From NCBI GenBank assembly GCA_947650365.1, contig CANTAL010000147.1:124001-188000 (forward strand): a stretch of DNA of 64,000 nt, written 5' to 3'. A model generated the notes under the pieces. The model saw only the letters and a program-made list of their open reading frames with translations. It made no database searches and had not been told where the DNA came from. The DNA is from Chamaelirium japonicum (taxonomy: Eukaryota; Streptophyta; Magnoliopsida; Liliales; Melanthiaceae). Shown piece after piece: positions 13,301 to 29,146 of this stretch. Position numbers and translations under genes: made by a program. The first letter of the stretch is position 1. Every line of letters starts with the position of its first letter.

Positions 13301-16300
13301 CGATCCATTCTAATTCATTCATACAATCCATTCTAATTCATTCGCACGAATGTATCCATTCTAATTAATTCGTACGATCCATTCTAATTCATTCGTATGA
13401 TCCATTCTTATTCATTCGCATGATCCAGTCTAATGGATTCGCACGATCCATTCTAATTCATTCGCACGAATGTATCCATTCTAATTCATTCGTACTATCC
13501 ATTCTAATTCATTAATATGATCCATTCTAATTCATTCGCACGATCCATTCTAATTCATTCGTACGATCCATTCTAATTCATTCGTACGATCCATTCTAAT
13601 TCATTCGCATGATCCATTCTAATTCATTCGTACAATCTATTCTATTTCATTCGTACGATCCATTCTTACTCATTCGTAAGATCCATTCTAATTCATTCGG
13701 ACGAATATATCCATTCTAATTTATTCGTACGATCTATTCTAATTCATTCGTATGATCCATTCTAATTCATTCGTATGATCCATTCTAATTAATTCGTATG
13801 ATCCATTCTAATTCATTCGTACGATCCATTCTAATTCATTCATACAATCCATTCTAATTCATTCGCACGAATGTATCCATTCTAATTAATTCGTACGATC
13901 CATTCTAATTCATTCGTATGATCTATTCTTATTCATTCGCACGATCCAGTCTAATTGAATCGCACGATCCATTCTAATTCATTCGCACGAATGTATCCAT
14001 TCTAATTCATTCGTACGATCCATTCTAATTCATTAATACGATCTATTCTAATTCATTCGTACGATCCATTCTAATTCATATGCACAAAGGTATCCATTCT
14101 AATCCATTCGTAGGATCCATTCTAATCCATTCGTACGATCCATTCTAATTCATTCGTACGATCCATTCTAATTCATTCGCTATAATGTATCCATTCTAAT
14201 CCATTCGTACGATCCATTCTAATCCATTCGTACGATCCATTCTAATTCATTCGCATGAATGTAACCATTCTAATTCATTCATTTGATCCATTCTAATTCA
14301 TTCGTACGATCCATTCTAATTCATTCGTCCGATCCATTCTAATTCATTCGCACAAATGTATCCATTCTAATTCATTCGTACGATCCATTCCAATTCATTC
14401 GTACGATCCATTCTAATTCATTCGTAAGATCCATTCTAATTCATTCGTACGATCCATTCTAATTCATTCGTACGATCCATTCTAATTCATTCGCACGAAT
14501 GTATCCATTCTAGTTCATTCGTACGATCCATTCTAATTCATTCGTACGATCCATTCTAATTCATTCATAGGATTCATTCTTATTCATTCATACAATCCAT
14601 TCTAATTCATTCGCACAAATGTATCCATTCTAATTCATTCGTACGATCAGTTCTAATTCATTCACAAAATCTATTCTAATTCATTCATACGATCCATTCT
14701 AATTCATTCACACGAATGTATCCATTCTAATTCATTCATACGATCCATTCTAACTCATTCGTACGATCTATTCTAATTCACTCATACGATCCATTCTAAT
14801 ACATTCATACGATCCATTCTAATTCATTTGCACGAATATATCCATTCTAATTCATTCGTATGATCCATTCTAATTTCTTCGTACGATCCATTCTAATTCA
14901 TTCGTACGATCTATTCTTTTTCATTCGTATGATCTATTCTTACTCATTCGTACGATCCATTCTAACTCATTCGTCCGATCCATTCTAATTCATTCGCACA
15001 AATGTATCCATTCTAATTCATTCGTTCGATCAATTCTAATTCATTAGCACGATCCATTCTAATTCATTCGTACGACCCATTCTAATTCATTCGCACGATC
15101 CATTCTAATTCATTCATAGGATCCATTCTAATTCATTCATACGATCTATTCTAATTCTTTCGCACGAATGTATCCATTCTAATTCATTCGCACGAATGTA
15201 TCCATTCTAATTCATTCGTACGATCCATTCTAATTCATTCATACGATCCATTCTAATTCATTCGTACGATCCATTCTAATTCATTCATACGATCTATTCT
15301 AAATCATTCATACAATCCATTCTAATTCTTTCACACGATCCATTCTAATTCATTCGTACGATCCATTCTAATTCATTCACACAATCCATTCTATTTCATT
15401 CGTATGATCCATTCTTACTCATTTGTATGATCCATTCTAATTCATTCGCACGAATGTATCCATAATGGATCATACGAATGAGTAAGAATGGATCGTACGA
15501 ATGAAATATAATAGATTGTGCGAATGAATTAGAATGGATCGTACGAAGGAATTAGAATGGATCGTATGAATGAACTAGAATGGATCGTACGAATGAATTA
15601 GAATGGATACATTCGTGCGAATGAATTAGAATGGATACATTCGTGCGAAAGAATTAGAATAGATCGTATGAATGAATTAGAATGGATCCTATGAATGAAT
15701 TAGAAAGGATCGTGCGAATGAATTAGATTGGATCGTACGAATGAATTAGAATGGATCGTGCTAATGAATTAGAATTGATCGAACGAATTAGCATGGATCG
15801 TGCTAATGAATTAGAATGGAACGTACGAATGAATTAGAATGGATCGTGTGAATGAATTAGAATGGATTGTATGAATGAATTAGAATGAATTCGTACGATC
15901 CATTCGAATTCATTCGCACGATCCATTCTAATTCATTCATACGATCCATTCTAATTCATTCATACAATCCATTCTAATTCTTTCACACGATCTATTCTAA
16001 TTCATTCGTAGGATCCATTCTAATTCATTCGTACAATCTATTCTATTTCATTCGTACGATCCATTCTTACTCATTCGTATGATCCATTCTAATTCATTCG
16101 GACGAATGTATCCATTCTAATTTATTAGTACGATCCATTCTAATTCATTCGTACGATCCATTCTAATTCATTCGTATGATCCATTCTTATTCATTCGTAT
16201 GATCCATTCTAATTCATTCGTACGATCCATTCTAATTCATTCGTACGATCGATTCTAATTCATTCGCACTATCCATTCTAATTCATTCGTACGATCCCTT

Positions 16301-19300
16301 CTAATTCATTCGTATGATCCATTCCAATTTATTCGTTCAAATATATCCATTCTAATTCATTCGTACGATCCATTCTAATTCATTCGCACGATCCATTCTA
16401 ATTCATTCGCACGAATGTATCCATTCTAATTCATTTGCTCGATCCATTCTAATTTATTCCTATGATCTATTCTAATTCATTCGTACGATCCATTCTAATT
16501 CATTCTAATTCATTCGTACGATTCATTCTACGATCCATTCTAATTCATTCGTATATTCCATTCTAATTCATTAGCACGATCCATGCTAATGAATTAGAAT
16601 GGATCGTACGATCCAATCTAATTCATTCATACGATCCATTCTTACGATCCATTAGAATGGATCGTATGAATGAATTAGAATGGATTGTATGAATGAATTA
16701 GAATGGATCGTACGATTGAATTAGAATGGATCGTACGAATGAATTAGAATGGATCGTGTGAAAGAATTAGAATGGATCGTACGAATGAATTAGAATGGAT
16801 CGTGCGAATGAATTAGAATGGATCGTACGAATGAATTAGAATGGATACATTTGTGCGAATGAATTAGAATGGATCATACGAATGAATTAGAATGGATCGT
16901 ATGAATGAATTAGAATGGATCGTACGAAAGAATTAGAATGGATCGTGCGAATGAATTAGAATGGATCTTACGAATGAATTAGAATGGATCGTACGAATGA
17001 ACTAGAATGGATACATTCGTGCGAATGAATCAGAATGGATCGTACGAATGAATTAGAATAGATCGTACGAATGAATTAGAATGGATCTTATGAATGAATT
17101 AGAATGGATCGTACGAATGATTTAGAATGGATCTTACGAATGAATTGAATGGATCGTACGAATAAATTAGAATGGATCGTATGAATGGTTTAGAATGGAT
17201 ACATTCGTGCGAATGAATTAGAATGGATCGGACGAATGAATTAGATTGGATCGTACAAATGAATTAGAATGGATCAAATGAATGAATTAGAATGGTTACA
17301 TTCATGCGAATAAATTAGAATGGATCGTACGAATGGATTAGAATGGATCGTACGAATGGATTAGAATGGATACATTCGTGCGAATGAATTAGAATGGATC
17401 ATACGAATGAGTAAGAATGGATCGTACGAATGAAATAGAATGGATTGTACGAATGAATTAGAATGGATCGTGCGAATGAATTTGAATGGATCGTACGAAT
17501 GAATTAGAATGGATCGTGCTAATGAATTAGAATTGATCGTACGAATGAAATAGAATGGATTGTACGAATGATTTAGAATGGATCGTACGAATGAATTAGA
17601 ATGGATCGTACGAATGATTTAGAATGGATACATTCGTGCGAATGAATTAGAATGGATCATACAAATGAATTAGAATGGATCGTGTGAAAGAATTAGAATG
17701 GATTGTATGAATGAATTAGAATAGATCATACGAATGAATTAGAATGGTTCGTACGAATGAATTAGAATGGATCGTACGAATGAATTAGAATGGATCGTAC
17801 GAATGAATTAGAATGGATACATTCGTGCGAAATAATTAGAATAGATCGTATGAATGAATTAGAATGGATCCTATGAATGAATTAGAATGGATCGTGCGAA
17901 TGAATTAGAATGGATCGTACGAATGAATTAGAATGGATCGTGCTAATGAATTAGAATTGATCGAACGAATGAATTAGCATGGATCGTGCTAATGAATTAG
18001 AATGGAACGTACGAATGAATTAGAATGTATCGTGTGAAAGAATTAGAATGGATTGTATGAATGAATTAGAATGAATTCGTACGATCCATTCGAATTCATT
18101 CGCACGATCCATTCTATTTCATTCATACGATCTATTCTAATTCATTCATACAATCCATTCTAATTCTTTCACACGATCCATTCTAATTCATTCGTAGGAT
18201 CCATTCTAATTCATTCGTACAATCTATTCTATTTCATTCGTACGATCCATTTTTACTCATTCGTATGATCCATTCTAATTCATTCGGACGAATGTGTCCA
18301 TTCTAATTTATTCGTACGATCCATTCTAATTCATTCGTACGATCCATTCTAATTCATTCGTACGATCCATTCGCACTCATTCGTATGATCCATTCTAATT
18401 CATTCGTACGATCCATTCTAATTCATTCGTACGATCGATTCTAATTCATTCGCACTATCCATTCTAATTCATTCGTACGATCCATTCTAATTCATTCGTA
18501 TGATCCATTCTAATTTGTTCGTTCAAATATATCCATTCTAATTCATTCGTACGATCCATTCTCATTCATTCGCACGAATATATCCATTCTAATTCATTTG
18601 CACGATCCATTCTAATTCATTCCTATGATCTATTCTAATTCATTTGTACGATCCATTCTAATTCATTCTAATTCATTCGTACGATCCATTCTACGATCCA
18701 TTCTAATTCATTCATATATTCCATTCTAATTCATTAGCACGATCCATGCTAATGAATTAGAATGGATCGTACGATCCAATCTAATTCATTCATACGATCC
18801 ATTCTTACTGATTCGTATGATCCATTCTAATTCAATCGTACGAACCATTCTAATTCATTAGTACGATCCATTCTAATTCCTTCGTACGATCCATTCTAAT
18901 TCATTCGTACGATCCATTCTAATTCATTCGTACGATCCATTCTAATTCATTCGTACGATCATTCTAATTCATTCGCGCAGTCTATTCTAATTTATTCGTA
19001 CGATCTATTCTAATTCATTCGTACGATCCATTCTAATTCATTCATACAATCCATTCTAATTTTTTCGCACGAATGTATCCATTCTAATTCATTCGTACGA
19101 TCCATTCTAATTCATTCGCACAACCTATTTTAATTCATTCATACGATCCATTCTAATTCATTCGCACGAATGTATCCATTCTAATTCATTCATACGATCC
19201 ATTCAACTTCATTCGTACTATCCGTTCTAATTCACTCATACGATCCATTCTAATTCATTCATACGATCCATTCTAATTCATTTGCATGAATATATCCATT

Positions 19301-22300
19301 CTAATTCACTCGTACGATCCATTCTAATTCCTTCTTACGATCCATTCTAATTCCTTCATACGATCCATTCTAATTCCTTCGTACGATCCATTCTATTTCA
19401 TTCGTATGATCCATTCTAATTCCTTCGTACGATCCATTCTAATTCCTTCGTATCCATTCTAATTCACTCATACGATCCATTCTAATTCATTCGTACGATC
19501 CATTCTAATTCATTCATACAATCCATTCTAATTCTTTCACACGATCCATTCTAATTCATTCGTACGATCCATTCTAATTCATTCGCACAATCCATTCTAT
19601 TTCATTCGTACGATCCATTCTTACTCATTCGTATGATCCATTCTAATTATTCGCACGAATGTATCCATAATGGATCATACGAATGAGTAAGAATGGATCG
19701 TACGAATGAAATAGAATGGATTGTGCGAATGAATTAGAATGGACCGTACGAATGAATTAGAATGGATACATTCGTGCGAATGAATAAGAATGGATCGGAT
19801 GAATGAATTAGAATGGATCGTACGAATGAATTAGAATGGATAGTACGAATGAATTAGAATGGATCGTACGAATAAATTAGAATGGATACATTCGTCGGAA
19901 TGAATTAGAATGGATCATACGAATGAGTAAGAATGGATCGTATGAATGAAATAGAATAGATTGTACGAATGAATTAGAATGGATTCGTACGAATGAATTA
20001 GAATGGATACATTCGTGCGAATGAATTAGAATGGATCGTACAATAAGTAAGAATGGATCGTACGAATGAAATAGAATGGATTGTGCGAATGAATTAGAAT
20101 GGATCGTACGAATGAATTCGAATGGATCGTGTGAAAGAATTAGAATGGATTGTATGAATGAATTAGAATAGATCGTATGAATGAATTAGAATGGATCGTA
20201 CAAATGAATTAGAATGGATCGTACGAATGAATTAGAATGGATACATTCGTGCGAATGAATTAGAATGGATACATTCGTGCGAAAGAATTAGAATAGATCG
20301 TATGAATAAATTAGAATGGATCCTATAAATGAATTAGAATGGATCGTGCGAATGAATTAGAATGGATCGTACGAATGAATTAGAATGGATCGTGCTAATG
20401 AATTAGAATTGATCGAACGAATGAATTAGCATGCATCGTGCTAATTAATTAGAATGGAACCTACGAATGAATTAGAATGGATCGTGCGAAAGAATAAGAA
20501 TGGATTGTATGAATGAATTAGAATGAATTCGTACGATCCATTCGAATTCATTCGCACGATCCATTCTAATTCATTCATACGATCCATTCTAATTCATTCA
20601 TACAATCCATTCTAATTCTTTCACACGATCCATTCTAATTCATTCGTACAATCTATTCTATTTCATTCGTACGATCCATTCTTACTCATTCGTATGATCC
20701 ATTCTAATTCATTCGGACGAATGTATCTATTCTAATTTATTCGTACGATCCATTCTAATTCATTCGTATGATCCATTCTAATTCATTCGTCCGATCCATT
20801 CTAATTCATTCGCACGAATGTATCCATTCTAATTCATTCGTACGATCCATTCTAATTCATTCGTACGATCCATTCTAATTCATTCGTAAGATCCATTCTA
20901 ATTCATTCGTACGATCCATTCTAATTCATTCGTACGATCCATTCTAATTCATTCGCACGAATGTATCCATTCTAGTTCATTCATACGATCCATTCTAATT
21001 CATTCGTACGATCCATTCTAATTCATTCGCACGATCTATTCTAATTCATTCGTACGATCCATTCTAATTCATTCATACGATCCATTCTAATTCATTCGTA
21101 CGATCCATTCTATTTCATTCGCACAAATGTATCCATTCTAATTCATTCGTACGATCTATTCTAATTCATTCGCATGATCCATTATAATTCATTCGAACGA
21201 TCCATTCTAATTCTTTCACACGATCCATTCTAATTCATTCGTACGATCCATTCTAATTCATTCGCACGATCCATTCTAATTCATTCGTACGATCCATTCT
21301 AATTCATTCATACGATCCATTCTAATTCATTCGTACGATCCATTCTAATTCATTCGCACAAATGTATTCATTCTAATTCATTGGTACGATCCATTCTAAT
21401 TCATTCGCACGATCCATTCTAATTCATTCGTACGATCCATTCTAATTCATTCGCATGATCTGTTCTTATTCATTCGCACAATCCATTCTAATTCATTCGC
21501 ACAAATGCATCCATTCTAATTCATTCGTACGATCCATTCTAATTCATTCGTACGATCCATTCTAATTCATTCGTATGATCCATTCTAATTAATTCGTATG
21601 ATCCATTCATTCGTCCGATCCATTATGGATACATTCGTGCTAATGAATTAGAATGGATCGTACGATCCAATCTAATTCATTCATACGATCCATCCTTACT
21701 CATTCGTATGATCCATTCTAATTCAATCGTACGATCCATTCTAATTCCTTCGTACGATCCATTCTAATTCATTCGTACGATCCATTCTAATTCATTCGTA
21801 CGATCCATTCTAATTCTTCGTACGATCCATTCTAATTCATTCATACGATCCATTCTAATTCATTCGCGCAATCTATTCTAATTCATTCGTACGATCCATT
21901 CTAATTCATTCGTACAATCTATTCTAATTCATTCATACAATCCATTCTAATTTATTCGCACGAATGTATCCATTCTAATTCATTCGTACGATCCATTCTA
22001 ATTCATTCGCACAATCTATTCTAATTCATTCATACGATCCATTCTAATTCATTCGCACGAATGTATGCATTCTAATTCATTCATACGATCCATTCTACTT
22101 CATTCGTACTATCCGTTCTAATTCACTCATACGATCCATTCTAATTCATTCATACGATCCATTCTAATTCATTTGCACGAATATATCCATTCTAATTCAT
22201 TCGTACGATCCATTTTAATTCCTTCGTACGATCCATTCTAATTCCTTCGTATGATCCATTCTAATTCCTTCGTACGATCCATTCTATTTCATTCGTATGA

Positions 22301-22990
22301 TCCATTCTAATTCCTTCGTACGATCCATTCTAATTCCTTCGTATCCATTCTAATTCACTCATACGATCCATTCTAATTCATTCGTACGATCCATTCTAAT
22401 TCATTCATATAATCCATTCTAATTCATTCGCACGAATGTATCCATTCTAATTCATTCGTACGATTAGTTCTAATTCGTTCACAAAATCTATTCTAATTCA
22501 TTCATACGATCCATTCTAATTCATTCACACGAATGTATCCATTCTAATTCATTTATACGATCCATTCTAATTCATTCGTACGATCCATTCTAATTCACTC
22601 ATACGATCCATTCTAATACATTCATACGATCCATTCTAATTCATTTGCACGAATATATCCATTCTAATTCATTTGTACGATCCATTCTAATTCCTTCGTA
22701 CGATCCATTCTAATTCATTCGTACGATCTATTCTAATTCATTCGTACGATCCATTCGAATTCATTCATACGATCCATTCTAATTCCTTTGTACGATCCAT
22801 TCTAATTCATTCGTACGATCCATTCTAATTCATTCATACAATACATTCTAATTCTTTCACACGATCCATTCTAATTTAGTCGTACGATCCATTCTAATTC
22901 ATTCGTGCAATCCATTCTATTTCATTCGTACGATCCATTCTTATTCGTTCGTACGATCCATTCTAATTCATTCACACGAATTTATCCATT
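10311..22990. repeat. Satellite sub-block B with orientation map
   Basis: Approximate orientation: + 10311-13110, - to 15465, + to 15892, - to 16587, a single + unit near 16588-16610, - to 16652, + to 18075, - to 19669 (with one + unit near 18749-18770), + to 20528, - to 21622, + to 21660, - to 22990. The phrase GTGCTAATGAATTAG, followed by a unit with TTGATCGAACG and one with TTAGCATGG, recurs near 10801, 11151, 15759, 17940 and 20392. Confidence 0.85.
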
Positions 22991-25900
22991 CGTACGAATG
23001 AATTAGAATAGATTGTACGAATGAATTAGAATGGATCGTACGAAGGAATTAGAATGGATCGTACGAATGAATTAGAATGGATCGTACGAATGAATTAGAA
23101 TAGATCGTACGAATGAATTAGAATGGATCGTACGAAGGAATTAGAATGGATCGTACGAATGAACTAGAATGGATATATTCGTGCAAATGAATTAGAATGG
23201 ATCGTATGAATGTATTAGAATGGATCGTATGAGTGAATTAGAATGGATCGTACGAATGAATTAGAATGGATTGTATGAATGAATTAGAATGGATCGTACG
23301 AATGAATTAGAATGGATCATACGAATTAATTAGAATGGATCATACGAATGAATTAGAATGGATTGTACGAATGAATTAGAATGGATCGTACGAATGAATT
23401 AGAATGGATACATTCGTGCGAATGAATTAGAATGGATTGTGCGAATGAATAAGAACAGATCGTGCGAATGAATTAGAATGGATCGTACGAATGAATTAGA
23501 ATGGATCGTGCGAATGAATTAGAATGGATCGTATGAATGAATTAGAATGAATACATTTGTGCGAATGAATTAGAATGGATCGTACGAATGAATTAGAATG
23601 GATCGTATGAATGAATTAGAATGGATCGTACGAATGAATTAGAATGGATCGTGCGAATGAATTAGAATGGATCGTACGAATGAATTAGAATGGATCGTGT
23701 GAAAGAATTAGAATGGGTCGTATGAATGAATTAGAATGGATCGTACGAATGAATTAGAATGGATCGTGCGAATGAATTAGAATGGATCGTACGAATGAAT
23801 TAGAATGGATCGTACGAATGAACTAGAATGGATACATTCGTGCGAATGGATTAGAATGGATCGTACAAATGAATTAGAATGGATCATACGAATGAATTAG
23901 AATGGATCTTACGAATGAATTAGAATGGATCGTACGAATGAATTAGAATAGATCGTACGAATGAATTAGAATGGATCGTACGAATGCACGATCCATGCGA
24001 ATGAATTAGAATAGATCGTACGAATGAACTAGACTGGATACATTCGTGCGAATGAATTAGAATGGATCGTACGAATGAATTAGAATGGATCGTACGAATG
24101 AACTAGAATGGATACATTCGTGCGAATGAATTAGAATAGATCGTACAAATAAATTAGAATGGATCGTACGAATGAATTAGAATGGATCTTACGAATGAAT
24201 TAGAATGGATCGTACGAATGAATTAGAATGGATCGTACGAATGAATTAGAATGGATCGTACGAATGCACGATCCATGCGAATGAATTAGAATAGATCGTA
24301 CGAATGAACTAGAATGGATACATTCGTGCGAATGAATTAGAATGGATCGTACGAATGCATTCTAATTCATTCGTACGATCCATTCTAATTCATTCGCACG
24401 ATCCATTCTAATTCATTCATACGATCTATTCTAATCCTTTCGCACGAATGTATCCATTCTAATTCTTTCGCACGAATGTATCCATTCAAATGAATGAATT
24501 ACAATGGTTACATTCAAGCGAATGAATTAGAATGGATCGTACGAATGGATTAGAATGGATACATTCGTGCGAATGAATTAGAATGGATCATACGAATGAG
24601 TAAGAATGGATCATACGAATGAAATAGAATGGATTGTACGAATGAATTAGATTGGATCGTGCGAATAAATTTGAATGGATCATACGAATGAATTAGAATG
24701 GAACGTGCTAATGAATTAGAATTGATCGTACGAATGAAATAGAATGGATTGTACGAATGATTTAGAATGGATCGTACGAATGAATTAGAATAGATCGTAC
24801 GAATGATTTAGAATGGATACATTCGTGCGAATGAATTAGAATGGATCATACGAATGAGTAAGAATGGATCGTACGAATGAAATAGAATGGATTGTACGAA
24901 TGAATTAGAATGGATTCGTACGAATGAATTAGAATGGATACATTCGTGCGAATGAATTAGAATGGATCGTACCAATGAGTAAGAATGGATCGTACGAATG
25001 AAATAGAATGGATTGTTCGAATGAATTAGAATGGATCATACGAATGAATTAGAATGGATCGTGTGAAAGAATTAGAATGGATTGTATGAATGAATTAGAA
25101 TAGATCGTATGAATCAATTAGAATGGATCGTACGAATGAATTAGAATGGATCGTATGAATGAATCAGAATGGATCGTACGAATGAATTAGAATGGATATA
25201 TTCGTGCGAATTAATTAGAATGGATACATTAGTGCGAAAGAATTAGAATAGATCGTATGAATGAATTAGAATGGATCCTATGAATGAATTAGAATGGATC
25301 GTGTGAATGAATTAGAATTGATCGTATGAATGAATTAGAATGGATCGTGCTAATGAATTAGAATTGATCGAACGAATGAATTAGCATGGATCGTGCTAAT
25401 GAATTAGAATGGAACGTACGAATGAATTAGAATGGATCGTGTGAAAGAATTAGAATGGATTGTATGAATGAATTAGAATGAATTCGTATGATCCATTCGA
25501 ATTCATTCGCACGATCCATTCTAATTCATACATACGATCCATTCTAATTCATTCATACAATCCATTCTAATTCTTTCACACGATCCATTCTAATTCATTT
25601 GTAGGATCCATTCTAATTCATTCGTACAATCTATTCTATTTCATTCGTACGATCCATTCTTACTCATTCGTATGATCCATTCTAATTCCTTCGTACGATC
25701 CATTCTAATTCCTTCGTACGATCCATTCTAATTCATTCGCACGATCCATTCTAATTCTTTCATACAATCCATTCTAATTCTTTCGTGCGAATGAATTAGA
25801 ATGGATACCTTTGTGCATATGAATTAGAATGGATCGTACGAATGAATTAGAATGGATCATATTAATGAATTAGAATGGATCATACGAATGAATTAGAATG

Positions 25901-26529
25901 GATACATTTGTGCGAATGAATTAGAATGGATCGTGTGAATCAATTAGACTGTATCGTGCAAATGAATAAGAATAGATCATACGAATGAATTAGAATGGAT
26001 CGTACGAATTAATTAGAATGGATACATTCGTGCGAATGAATTAGAATGGATTGTATGAATGAATTAGAATGGATCGTACGAATGAATTAGAATGGATCAT
26101 ACGAATTAATTAGAATGGATCATACGAATTAATTAGAATGGATCGTACGAATGAATTAGAATAGATCGTATGAATGAATTAGAATGGATCGTGCGAATGA
26201 ATTAGAATGGATCGTACGAATGAATTAGAATGGATCGTACGAATGAACTAGAATGGATACATTCATGCGATTGAATTAGAATGGATCGTGCTAATGAATT
26301 AGAATTGATCGAACGAATGAATTAGCATGGATCGTGCTAATGAATTAGAATGGAACGTACGAATGAATTAGAATGGATCGTGTGAAAGAATTAGAATTGA
26401 TTGTATGAATGAATTAGAATGAATTCGTACGATCCATTTGAATTCAATCGCACGATCCATTCTAATTCATTCATACGATCCATTCTAATTCATTCGTACG
26501 ATCCATTCTAATTCATTCGCACAAATGTA

Positions 26530-28760
26530 TCCATTCTAATTCATTCGTACGTTCCATTCTAATTCATTAGCACGATCCATGCTAATTCATTCGTTCGATC
26601 AATTCTAATTCATTAGCACGATCCATTCTAATTCATTCGTACGATCCATTCTAATTCATTCGCACGATCCATTCTAGTTCATTCATAGGATCCATTCTAA
26701 TTCATTCATACGATCTATTCTAATTCTTTCGCACGAATGTATCCATTCTAATTCATCGCACGAATGTATCCATTCTAATTCATTCGTACGATCTATTCTA
26801 ATTCATTCATACGATACATTTGAATCTTGTGGCGAACAATGGGAAGTGGGGCAGGTGGCTGACCTGGGCCGGCATCCGGGCGAGGAGGTGGTGGAGGCGC
26901 GGATACATTCGTGCGAATGAATTAGAATGGATTATATGAATGAATTAGAATAGAATTAGAATTAGAATGGATCGTACGAATGAATTAGAATGGATCGTAC
27001 GAATGAATTAGAATGGATCGTACGAAGGAATTAGAATGGATCGTACGAATGAATTAGAATGGATTGTGCGAATGAATTAGAATGGATCGTACGAATGATT
27101 TAGAATGGATCGTGTGAAAGAATTAGAATGGATTGTATGAATGAATTAGAATAGATCGTATGAATGAATTAGAATGGATCGTACGAATGAATTAGAATGG
27201 ATCGTACGAATGAACTAGAATGGATACATTCGTACGAATGAATTAGAATGAATCGTACGAATGAATTAGAATGGATCTTACGAATGAATTAGAATGGATC
27301 GTACGAATGAATTAGAATGGATCGTACGAATGAATTAGAATGGGTACATTTGATCGAATGAATTAGAATAGATCGGACGAATGAATTAGAATGGATCGTA
27401 ACAAATGAATTAGAATGGATCGTATGAGTGAATTAGAATGAATCGTACGAATGAATTAGAATGGATCGTATGAATGAATTAGAATGGATCGTGCGAAAGA
27501 ATTAGAATGCATTGTATGAATGAATTATAATGGATCGTATGAATGAATTAGAATGGATCGTGCGAATGAATTCGAATGGATCGCATGATCCATTCAAATA
27601 GAATGGATCGTATGAATGAATTAGAATGGATCGAGCGAATGAATTAGAATGGATTATAGGAATGAATTAGAATGGATCGTATGAATGAATTAGAATGGAT
27701 CGTATAAATGAATTAGAATGGATCGTGCGAATGAATTAGAATTGATCGTATGAATGAATTAGAATGGATCGTACGAATGAATTAGAGTGGATCATACGAA
27801 TGAGTAAGAATGGATCGTACGAATGAAATAGAATGGATTGTACAAATGAATTAGAATGGATACATTCATGCGAATGAATTAGAATGGATCGGACGATTGA
27901 ATTAGAATGGATCGTACGATTCTTTCTAATTCATCCGTACGATCCATTCTAATACATTCGTACGATTCATGCTAATTCATTCGCATGATCCATTCTAATT
28001 CATTCGTACGATCCATTCTTATTCATTCATATGATCCATTCTAATTCATTCGCACAATCCATTCTAATTCATTCGTACAATCCATTCTAATTCATTCGTA
28101 TGATCCATTCTAACTCATTCGGTGGATCCATTCTAATTCATTCGTACGATCCATTCTAATTCATACCCACGATCCATTCTAATTTATTCGTAAGATCCAT
28201 TTTAATTCATTCGTACGATCTATTCTAATTTATTCGCACGAATGTAACCACTCTAATTCATTCATACGATTCATTCTAATTCATTCGTATGAGCTATTCT
28301 AATTCATTCGTACGATCCATTCTAATTCATTCGTACGATCCATTGTAATTCATTCATACAATCCATTTAGATTCATTCGCACAAATGTACCCATTCAAAT
28401 TCATTCGTACGATCCATTCTAATTCATTCATACGATCTATTCTAATTCATTCATACAATCCATTCTAATTCTTTCACACGATCCATTCTAATTCATTCGT
28501 ACGATCCATTCTAATTCATTCGTACGATCCATTCTAATTCACTCATACGATCCATTCTAATACATTCGTACGATCCATTCTAATTCATTTGCACGAATAT
28601 ATCCATTCTAATTCATTCGTACGATCCATTCTAATTCATTCATACGATCCATTCTAATTCATTTGCACGAATATATCCATTCTAATTCATTCGGACGATC
28701 CATTCTAATTCTTTCGTACGATCTATTCTAATTCGTTCGTACGATCCATTCTAATTCATT
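26530..28760. repeat. Segmental duplication within the satellite, copy 1
   Basis: About 2.2 kb of satellite plus the GC-rich insert is repeated at 36854-39084. Several rare marks sit at the same 10324-bp offset: TACGTTCCATTC (26548/36872), the insert (26826/37150), TTCATACCCACGATCC (about 28160/38484) and TAATTCGTTCGTACG (about 28729/39053). Only scattered single-base differences were seen, so the duplication is younger than most variation in the array. Confidence 0.85.
26826..26900. other. GC-rich 75-bp insert in the satellite, copy 1
   Basis: A non-satellite sequence begins CTTGTGGCGAACAATGGG and ends GGAGGTGGTGGAGGCGC, strongly GC-rich inside an AT-rich array. It sits exactly at a change of orientation: minus-oriented units to the left and plus-oriented to the right. 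One forward frame is open throughout (it reads ...VADLGRHPGEEVVEAR...), which could mean a captured piece of a coding sequence, but at 25 codons this may be chance. I do not recognise the source. Confidence 0.85.
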
Positions 28761-29146
28761 CATACAATCCATTCTAATTCTTTCACACGATCCATTCTAA
28801 TTCATTCGTACGTTCCATTCTTATTCATTTGCACGATCCATGCTAATTCATTCGTTCGATCAATTCTAATTCATTAGCACGATCCATTCTAATTCATTCG
28901 TACGATCCATTCTAATTCATTCGCACGATCCATTCTAATTCATTCGTATGATACATTCTAATTCCTTCGTACGATCCATTCTAATTCCTTCGTACGATCC
29001 ATTCTAATTCTTTCACATGATCCATTCTAATTCATTCGTACGATCCATTCTAATTCATTCGTGCAATCCATTCTATTTCATTCGTACGATCCATTCTTAC
29101 TCATTTGTACGATCCATTCTAATTCAATCACACGAATGTATCCATT

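Larger units (their letters stand above)
22991..29146. repeat. Satellite sub-block C, first copy of a ~6-kb higher-order segment
   Basis: Orientation: + 22991-24357, - to 24487, + to 25484, - to 25785, + to 26424, - to 26825, GC-rich insert 26826-26900, + to 27918, - to 29146. From 22991 to about 26275 the order of variant units and hinges closely matches 29147 to about 32240. The rare phrase CGAATGCACGATCCATGCG at 23981 and 24261 recurs at 29970 and 30250, both at an offset of 5989 bp. Confidence 0.85.

Noticed and set aside
26826..26900. Independent transposon or solo LTR
   Set aside because: At 75 bp it has no terminal repeats and no target duplication, and both copies share flanks, so it moved with the satellite segment.
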